This document shows, in pieces, positions 5,420-9,180 of a stretch of 9,180 nucleotides of DNA. The stretch comes from Microcystis aeruginosa W13-11 (GTDB lineage: Bacteria; Cyanobacteriota; Cyanobacteriia; Cyanobacteriales; Microcystaceae). The stretch spans positions 1 through 9,180 of the forward strand of contig JAADBR010000152.1 of assembly GCA_009995705.1 (NCBI GenBank), given 5' to 3'. Every line of letters starts with the position of its first letter. The stretch's first letter is position 1. The position numbers and the translations under genes were made by a program. The notes beneath the pieces are model-generated. The model was not told where the DNA came from, made no database searches, and was given only the letters and a program-made list of their open reading frames with translations.

Positions 5420-6667
5420 CTAGCCTTGCACCACCTGTTTAAGGGTGGTAAAGGTTTCTAGGTTGATTAACCCCCGGCGCTGGCCTTTTTGGTTGGAAAT
5501 GCCCAAAAATACCGATTCTCCCTGTTTGGGATTGCGATCAAATCGGGGGGAAGAATTGATATAAACTAAAGCACTATCGGACTCCATGGCGAATTGACGA
5601 CTTTCTCGATAGGATTCGGTGACAATACAATCGGCATGACCGCTACTATACTTATTAATCCAAGCGATCGCATCAGTGAGGGTATCCACTAACCTAAAGG
5701 CCAGGGTTTTTTCTAAATAGGGTCTTTGCCAATCATTATCGGTGGCAATGGTTAAATGTTCCGGAAAATCCGCCGCCAATCGGGTATCTCCCCGCAATTT
5801 AAAGCCTTTTTCCTGTAAACTTTTGAACAAACGACTTAAAGTCGAAGAATTGTAATGGGGACTAATTAAAACTTTTTCGATCGCGTTAACCGGATCTGGT
5901 ATGCTGCCATGACTATCGATAATTACCTGACGAGCTAACTCCAAATCGCCACTAGGAGACCAATACAAATAACAGTTTCCCATGGCCGCACGCAAAACGG
6001 GAACCGTAGCCAATTGACTCACCCGACCGATTAAACTAGGGCGACCGTAGGGAATAATTAAATTAACATAATTTTCCTGGGTCAGCAACTCCTCTAGGGA
6101 GGGACTAGAATCACAGGGTAAACCACTGACACAATCCACCGGTAAACCCACATCTTCCAATGCTTCTTGGATAATTTCCGTAATCACTCCATCGGAATGA
6201 CTAGAGGCATTGGAACCGCGAATAATCAAACTATTGCCACTTTTTAGGGAAAATCCCGCCGCTACCATCGCTAATTCCGGAAAACCTTCATAGACGAAGG
6301 CAATCACTCCTAAGGGCATCCTTTGGCAATAGGTTTGGGAAGGATTGAGTTGATAGGCTGCGTTAATTACCTGTTGCAGCGGATCCGATGCTTCCGCTAG
6401 TTGTTGCAATACCTCCACCGTCGTCTCTAAACGTTCGGGAGTTAACCGTAACCAGCGAATCATTTGTTCTGAGACAGCCATCTCTCGACTGACTTCTAAA
6501 TCGAGGGTATTGGCTTCTAAAATACGATCAAAGCCAGTTTTAATAGCATTAGCGATCGCAATTACTCCGCGATTTCTTTCATTGCCATTAAATTGACCTA
6601 GAGCCAGAAAAGCATTGTATGCTTGCTTAAAGATCGTCAGGGGGGGGATAGAGGAACTTTCGATCAT
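5420..6667 (-). CDS. proA: ProA homologue (glutamate-5-semialdehyde dehydrogenase family) lacking the catalytic cysteine
   Basis: This 415-residue protein aligns along its length with ProA (gamma-glutamyl phosphate reductase), the second enzyme of proline synthesis; family members are about 415-430 residues. Recognisable blocks are PLGVIAFVYEGFPELAM (118-134), LKSGNSLIIRG (141-151), NLIIPYGRP (202-210), ATVPVL (220-225), DPVNAIEKVLI (258-268) and VYINSSPRF (near 370-380). In true ProA the last-but-one block reads x-VCNA-x-E-x-LLV, with the nucleophilic cysteine. Here that position is V260 (codon GTT at 5890-5888). Other signatures also differ: YESRPN is YEGFPE, IPRGG is IPYGR, and GVCHIYVD is GNCYLYWS. 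The frame is intact, so this looks like a maintained protein that cannot do classical ProA chemistry. Some cyanobacteria carry two ProA genes, and this may be the divergent paralogue. It starts ten bases after the upstream membrane-protein gene and is probably co-transcribed with it. The upstream purine box is weak. Confidence 0.8.
   Translation of the reverse strand: MIESSSIPPLTIFKQAYNAFLALGQFNGNERNRGVIAIANAIKTGFDRILEANTLDLEVSREMAVSEQMIRWLRLTPERLETTVEVLQQLAEASDPLQQVINAAYQLNPSQTYCQRMPLGVIAFVYEGFPELAMVAAGFSLKSGNSLIIRGSNASSHSDGVITEIIQEALEDVGLPVDCVSGLPCDSSPSLEELLTQENYVNLIIPYGRPSLIGRVSQLATVPVLRAAMGNCYLYWSPSGDLELARQVIIDSHGSIPDPVNAIEKVLISPHYNSSTLSRLFKSLQEKGFKLRGDTRLAADFPEHLTIATDNDWQRPYLEKTLAFRLVDTLTDAIAWINKYSSGHADCIVTESYRESRQFAMESDSALVYINSSPRFDRNPKQGESVFLGISNQKGQRRGLINLETFTTLKQVVQG
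5664..5671. repeat. HIP1 octamer GCGATCGC
   Basis: This is a perfect copy of the highly iterated palindrome of cyanobacterial genomes, inside the ProA-like gene. It supports cyanobacterial origin. Confidence 0.85.
6552..6559. repeat. HIP1 octamer GCGATCGC
   Basis: A second perfect copy, near the start of the ProA-like gene. Confidence 0.85.
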
Positions 6668-6677
6668 AGATTCTTGT

Positions 6678-7085
6678 CTAGCGTCGATAGGCTAACCAAA
6701 AGATTAACGCGGGCAAAACAACTAATAGCATAACTAGAATTGCCCCAAAAATCACGCTTACCCCCGGCGGTGATTTTAAAATTAAGGGTAGCCAGACGAT
6801 CGATAATAACAGAATTATCCCCACCATCAGGGGTAATACCTCCTGTGCAAGGCGCCGATTCGTACTCACCCAACGAAATCCCGTCCAGTGCCAACTGCGT
6901 TTATAGGGATAGTGGGGGGCTAATTGTTCGATAATTTGGCCGTTTTCCTGTAGCACAAATATCTGTTGACAGCGATCGCAGCCAAAGGCATCGGTCAATA
7001 AAATCGGGCATAATGTCCCTTTCCGACGACAGGGACATGGATAGTCTTGGTGTTGGTCGATTTTGGTATATTTATGCGGTCGCAC
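6678..7085 (-). CDS. Small cysteine-rich protein with two membrane helices
   Basis: This 135-residue protein has a soluble N-terminal part with C17, C19 and C26 and a CDRC pair (C36, C39), followed by QIFVLQENG. That spacing suggests a zinc-ribbon-like metal site, though it is not a textbook CxxC-CxxC pair. A W-rich stretch (KRSWHWTGFRW, 62-72) precedes two membrane helices at about 83-104 and 108-132. It ends in AYRR, so the basic tail is probably cytosolic. I recognise it as a type of conserved cyanobacterial hypothetical protein but know no function. The start is a GTG (7085-7083); there is no in-frame ATG upstream in this reading. The gene ends ten bases before the ProA-like gene, which suggests an operon. 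The residue pattern, positive-inside tail and lack of stops favour this frame over two overlapping shorter ones. Confidence 0.75.
   Translation of the reverse strand: MRPHKYTKIDQHQDYPCPCRRKGTLCPILLTDAFGCDRCQQIFVLQENGQIIEQLAPHYPYKRSWHWTGFRWVSTNRRLAQEVLPLMVGIILLLSIVWLPLILKSPPGVSVIFGAILVMLLVVLPALIFWLAYRR
6972..6979. repeat. HIP1 octamer GCGATCGC
   Basis: A third perfect copy, within the CDRC coding segment of the small membrane-protein gene. Confidence 0.85.
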
Positions 7086-7200
7086 AAGCTAATTTTTTGT
7101 TTATAAACGGTTGTTTTTAGTCCCTCGTGGTCAATAGCTAAGGGATTCAATGGTTGCCCAAAATCCTCAACCCTATTGCTCACGGATAACTCCCATCTTA

Positions 7201-7238
7201 AGGGATATCCCTAAATTATTCATCCTGACCTTAAGGTC
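7201..7238. promoter_or_regulatory. Pair of perfect 12-bp palindromes
   Basis: AGGGATATCCCT (7201-7212) and GACCTTAAGGTC (7227-7238) are both perfectly self-complementary. Their centres are 26 bases apart, so they lie on nearly the same face of B-form DNA. They sit 19 bases past the end of tRNA-Gly and 116-153 bases upstream of the small membrane-protein start. They could be operators for that gene or hairpins at the end of the tRNA transcript. The two sequences differ, so they need not bind the same protein. Confidence 0.35.
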
Positions 7239-7256
7239 TATTTCAAGATTTTTTCA

Positions 7257-7328
7257 AGCGGGCAACGCGATTCGAACGCGCGACATTCACCTTGGCAAGG
7301 TGACGCTCTACCACTGAGCTATGCCCGC
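7257..7328 (-). tRNA. trnG(gcc): tRNA-Gly (anticodon GCC)
   Basis: On the minus strand the sequence folds as a full cloverleaf of 72 bases. The acceptor arm GCGGGCA pairs with TGCCCGC, the D-arm reads AGCTCAGTGGTAGAGC, and the anticodon stem CACCT/AGGTG carries the loop TTGCCAA with GCC at 7296-7294. The T-arm reads CGCG-TTCGAAT-CGCG. The discriminator base is U, as is usual for bacterial tRNA-Gly. CCA is not encoded, so it must be added after transcription. The gene stands alone, with its own promoter upstream. Confidence 0.97.
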
Positions 7329-7352
7329 AAGCCGTTTTTTTACACTTACCTA

Positions 7353-7381
7353 AGTATGCCAAATCTCAGAGCATCTGTCAA
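7353..7381 (-). promoter_or_regulatory. Promoter of tRNA-Gly
   Basis: On the minus strand a perfect TTGACA (7376-7381) and CATACT (7353-7358) are separated by the ideal 17 bases. The predicted start is near 7346, about 18 bases before the mature tRNA 5' end, as expected for a tRNA gene. Confidence 0.7.
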
Positions 7382-7399
7382 GCAGTTTGGAGCATTTTT

Positions 7400-7552
7400 T
7401 TACAATGATTTATCTTCTGGCCAATCCCCCAAACCCGTAATAGCTTCGAGAACCACTTCTATCTTAGCCTGTAGTGCAACATTTAACCTAAGCAAAGCTG
7501 AGTATCGTTGTCTTGATTCTCTCGACAGCGGGGAGTGGGGACAACTAAAAGC
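7400..7552 (-). pseudogene. Possible remnant of a leftward gene (C-terminal ~50 codons)
   Basis: Between ribH and tRNA-Gly the minus strand has an open frame without a usable start. It ends ALQAKIEVVLEAITGLGDWP-EDKSL and then TAA (7402-7400). The last ~40 residues have a natural amphipathic-helix pattern and plausible codon use, as if they were the tail of a real protein; the part before that (CPHSPLS) derives from a CCCCACTCCCC repeat. I cannot name the family. A frame also stays open on the opposite strand, so chance is possible. Confidence 0.25.
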
Positions 7553-7573
7553 CTAAATGCTGGGGGAATTTTC

Positions 7574-8119
7574 TTAGCCTTCTATCAGTGCCTGTGGGAG
7601 ATTATTTTGCAATAATCCTAGGGGTTTATCTTCATCCCGGGGGCGCAATTGACGCATGAGACTAGCCATTTCTAGGGCAGATAGGCCATAATTCCAGCCC
7701 AAATTACTTTTAATACCAGCCCGTTCGAGGGCCTGTTGTAGAGTATCAGTGGTGAGAATACCGAAGACAACGGGAACACCTGTCTGAAAAGCGGCCGCAG
7801 CGATGCCCTTAGCGGCCTCGGCAGCAACGTAGTCAAAATGGGGCGTTTGGCCGCGAATAATTGCCCCTAGACAAATAACGGCATCGTAACGGTGGGAAAG
7901 GGCGACTTGACGGGCTACCATTGGCACTTCAAAGCTACCGGGTACCCAAATATAATCCACTTGCGCGCCATCGGGATTAATATCAACCCCGTGACGCTTG
8001 AGACAGTCTTGACAGCCTGATAACAGTTTATCAGTGACGAGATCATTAAAACGACCAATCACGATCGCAAAGCGCAAGGACGATATATCCTCGGTAAAAT
8101 TTCCCTCAAAAACAGTCAT
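7574..8119 (-). CDS. ribH: 6,7-dimethyl-8-ribityllumazine synthase
   Basis: This 181-residue enzyme performs the penultimate step of riboflavin synthesis. It condenses 5-amino-6-ribitylaminouracil with 3,4-dihydroxy-2-butanone 4-phosphate. Family blocks are in order: GRFN (22-25), PGSFEVP (60-66), [14 protein letters not shown] (85-98) with the catalytic His94, [19 protein letters not shown] (117-135) and GW-x-x-x-L-x-ALEM (141-151). Gln91 stands where many homologues have Glu. The protein is about 20 residues longer than the usual 155-160 owing to a C-terminal tail (from RPRDEDK). No Shine-Dalgarno sequence precedes the ATG; on the mRNA the leader is a C-rich tract made by the heptamer repeats. 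It lies downstream of psbZ in the same direction, an arrangement I recall from other cyanobacteria. Confidence 0.96.
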   Translation of the reverse strand: MTVFEGNFTEDISSLRFAIVIGRFNDLVTDKLLSGCQDCLKRHGVDINPDGAQVDYIWVPGSFEVPMVARQVALSHRYDAVICLGAIIRGQTPHFDYVAAEAAKGIAAAAFQTGVPVVFGILTTDTLQQALERAGIKSNLGWNYGLSALEMASLMRQLRPRDEDKPLGLLQNNLPQALIEG

Positions 8120-8130
8120 AGGTGGAAGGG

Positions 8131-8183
8131 TATGGGGGATGGGGGATGGGGGAGTGGGGAGTGGGGAGTGGGGGAGTGGGGAG
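8131..8183. repeat. G-rich heptamer-type tandem repeats between psbZ and ribH
   Basis: Three tandem units of ATGGGGG (8132-8152) pass into degenerate units of the form GGGGAGT up to about 8183. They resemble the short tandemly repeated heptamers known in cyanobacteria. The plus strand has many G-runs of four or five and could form G-quadruplexes; the mRNA strand is C-rich. The array ends 12 bases upstream of the ribH start, so it forms the ribH leader. Copy number is probably variable between strains. Confidence 0.75.
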
Positions 8184-8219
8184 AATAAATAAAAATAGTC
8201 TCCCGTCTCCTGCTCAAGA

Positions 8220-8408
8220 CTAAATCACTAAAAAGTTTAAAATAGCGACGGCAACGACTAAAATCGCCCAAATTGCCGAACCCACATAGAGAAGGGGTTT
8301 CGATTGGTCCCAGTTTTGGGGGGAAGCATAGGCAACGGGGACACCAATCACCATCAGCAAGGAAAATAAAACTAGGGCAATGAGAAAAAATTGAAAAACA
8401 ATAGACAT
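8220..8408 (-). CDS. psbZ: Photosystem II protein PsbZ (Ycf9)
   Basis: This 62-residue protein has two membrane helices, about residues 3-27 and 38-61, joined by the loop [14 protein letters not shown]. The length, the V-P-V-A-Y-ASP block and the loop are characteristic of PsbZ. It sits at the periphery of the photosystem II core near CP43, in the thylakoid membrane, and affects the stability of the complex and its antenna. The start is supported by AGGAGA (8417-8422), eight bases before the ATG. ribH follows 100 bases downstream, across the heptamer repeats. Confidence 0.96.
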   Translation of the reverse strand: MSIVFQFFLIALVLFSLLMVIGVPVAYASPQNWDQSKPLLYVGSAIWAILVVAVAILNFLVI

Positions 8409-8804
8409 GATTGGGTTCTCCTAAAGCAGTTGATCTTTATGTAGATAATTCTCCCAGATTTGATACTTGTATGGAAGAGCCTCGCTTCCACTCAACTTAA
8501 CTGGACGATCCTTTCTCTAAGTCCTCCCTGAATCAGGGTTTACAAAGAGATATGCCCGTCAGACCGAATCCACGAGCATTTTAATTTTACTGCCACTGAC
8601 TACCTAGCCCCAGCGGGGCTGAAAACTTTTTTCCAGTGTCTATCCCTGCCAAAAGCAGCATGGCAAGGGTTAGGTGGGGGAATTGACTCTCTGTGACACC
8701 CTGCTCAGATTACCCTATTTTTGCGTTTTCGCCAAAGCTGCCCTAGAAAGCTCTCCAGACTGCCGAACCGCTAAGAGAACTCCATAAAAAAGATGATCCA
8801 ATAG
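8409..8804. other. Gene-free stretch upstream of psbZ
   Basis: No convincing gene is present. The part nearest psbZ must hold its promoter, but I see no clear -35/-10 pair. The stretch contains hairpins TGGAAG/CTTCCA (8473-8491), AGCCCC/GGGGCT (8606-8620) and CCCTGCC/GGCAAGGG (8644-8669). On the minus strand near 8580-8530 a short open stretch (NARGFGLTGISLCKP) recalls the ragged C-terminal tails of cyanobacterial TnpB-type proteins, but it is too short and interrupted to call. The composition and the neighbouring transposase tails suggest degraded mobile-element sequence. Confidence 0.4.
8606..8632 (+). terminator. Terminator-like hairpin AGCCCC-AGC-GGGGCT with T-tract
   Basis: A perfect six-base stem with a three-base loop is followed, six bases later, by TTTTTT (8627-8632). 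It is oriented for rightward transcription, yet no rightward gene lies before it, so it may belong to a decayed element. Confidence 0.35.
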
Positions 8805-9000
8805 TTAAGTGAGTTGATAAGGGATTTCCACAAACCACTTTGGCAAATGGGGAAGTCGATTAATCTGTTTTTCCAACTCTGCCATTGCCTCCTGGGTCAA
8901 CTTCACCCCATTGCGGTAAACCTTGTCAATGAGCTGGACAACTGGATTTTTTCCTTTGAAGGTCAAAGATTCGGCAAAGCGAAGCACCGTTTCCACACGA
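8805..9000 (-). pseudogene. Transposase C-terminal remnant
   Basis: On the minus strand about 65 residues read VETVLRFAESLTFKGKNPVV, then QLIDKVYRNGVKLTQEAMAE and KQINRLPHLPKWFVEIP, ending at 8805. The pattern A-x-x-LTFKG-x-x-PVV...Y-x-x-GVKLT-x-x-AM...LPKWFV-x-I is the tail of a DDE transposase common in cyanobacteria. I cannot fix the family with confidence; an ISAzo13-like element is one possibility. The open frame begins with a GTG at 9038, but the first ~16 residues do not fit, so the true junction is near 9000. All catalytic residues are missing. Confidence 0.55.
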
Positions 9001-9031
9001 AAAAAGACGGGAGCTTGGTAGCCCCGTCGTT

Positions 9032-9180
9032 TCAACACGGATGTCTGTCATGATGTGGGTCATTAGTATAAGCCATCACTTTTGCTGTACTAACTTTACC
9101 CGAAGTGTCATAAAAATAGCTTTTTGTCCAAAGAGAGGGTAGTTTTGTTAATTCTGGAAATTCTTCTCTTACCATTCTTG
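9032..9180 (-). pseudogene. IS200/IS605 TnpA tail, running off the window edge
   Basis: On the minus strand an open frame entering at the right edge reads VREEFPELTKLPSLWTKSYF, then YDTSGKVSTAKVMAYTNDPHHD, ending in TGA (9034-9032). The REEFP-x-L-x-x-x-PSLW-x-x-SYF-x-x-x-x-G block followed by an amphipathic helix is the C-terminus of the Y1 transposase TnpA. The catalytic part would lie to the right of the window, so it may be intact there. Just after its stop the sequence switches to another transposase's tail, so at least its right end was replaced or is nested. It differs in sequence from the TnpA tail at 698-844. Confidence 0.6.

Noticed and set aside
5885..5890. Loss of the ProA cysteine caused by a sequencing frameshift
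   Set aside because: The reading frame is continuous, and the flanking residues on both sides (IPDP and NAIEKVLI) align with the family, so the substitution at V260 is real in this sequence.
6664..6894. 76-codon open frame on the minus strand
   Set aside because: It overlaps the small membrane-protein gene in another frame and has no protein-like pattern. The overlapping frame has membrane helices and ordered cysteines.
6740..6934. 64-codon open frame on the plus strand
   Set aside because: It is antisense to the small membrane-protein gene, with no ribosome binding site and no recognisable pattern.
6995..7183. 62-codon open frame on the minus strand
   Set aside because: It overlaps the start of the membrane-protein gene and ends inside it. 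Its sequence looks like translated leader and shows no family features.
7356..7556. 66-codon open frame on the plus strand
   Set aside because: It covers the tRNA-Gly promoter and lies opposite a more protein-like frame. There is no ribosome binding site and the composition looks random.
8131..8183. CRISPR-like array
   Set aside because: The repeat units are about seven bases long and contiguous, with no spacers. They are simple tandem repeats.
8814..9053. 79-codon open frame on the plus strand
   Set aside because: It is the antisense shadow of the transposase tail encoded on the minus strand.

Overview
The window looks like cyanobacterial chromosome, most likely a Microcystis-type organism. 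It carries psbZ (photosystem II) next to ribH, three perfect HIP1 octamers (GCGATCGC at 5664, 6552 and 6972), G/C-rich heptamer tandem repeats, an arsM of the cyanobacterial arsenosugar type, and several decayed insertion sequences of families common in bloom-forming cyanobacteria. The species is inferred from gene content; nothing here proves it.

Left end (1-900). This is a graveyard of mobile elements. The first codons of a leftward gene (possibly an IS66-type transposase) run off the edge. A HicB-type antitoxin gene has lost its C-terminal DNA-binding domain where an IS30-family transposase remnant begins. That remnant has a one-base frameshift and is itself joined to the tail of an IS200/IS605 TnpA.

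Centre-left (909-4095). pmbA (tldE), a peptide-processing protease partner, points rightward. A 560-residue ABC-2-type membrane permease points leftward. The convergent gap between them holds a strong hairpin-plus-T-tract structure that may be a terminator or a small structured RNA, and a second terminator further on.

Centre (4096-7085). An arsM-type arsenite methyltransferase has a strong ribosome binding site, and a G7/C9 hairpin and a palindrome lie upstream. It converges on a two-gene leftward unit: a small cysteine-rich protein with two membrane helices, then a ProA homologue. The ProA homologue lacks the catalytic cysteine and other signature residues of glutamate-5-semialdehyde dehydrogenase, so it is probably a pseudoenzyme or has a changed function. 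A long imperfect inverted repeat separates arsM from this gene.

Right (7201-9180). Two perfect 12-bp palindromes lie between the membrane-protein gene and tRNA-Gly(GCC), which has a clear sigma-70-like promoter. Next come ribH (riboflavin synthesis) and psbZ in the same orientation, separated by G-rich heptamer repeats. The last ~750 bases are gene-free except for the tails of two different transposases.

I see no CRISPR array, no defence island and no intact mobile element. The most noteworthy items are the ProA homologue without its nucleophile, the truncated HicB, the arsM gene without a neighbouring arsS, and the structured element after pmbA.
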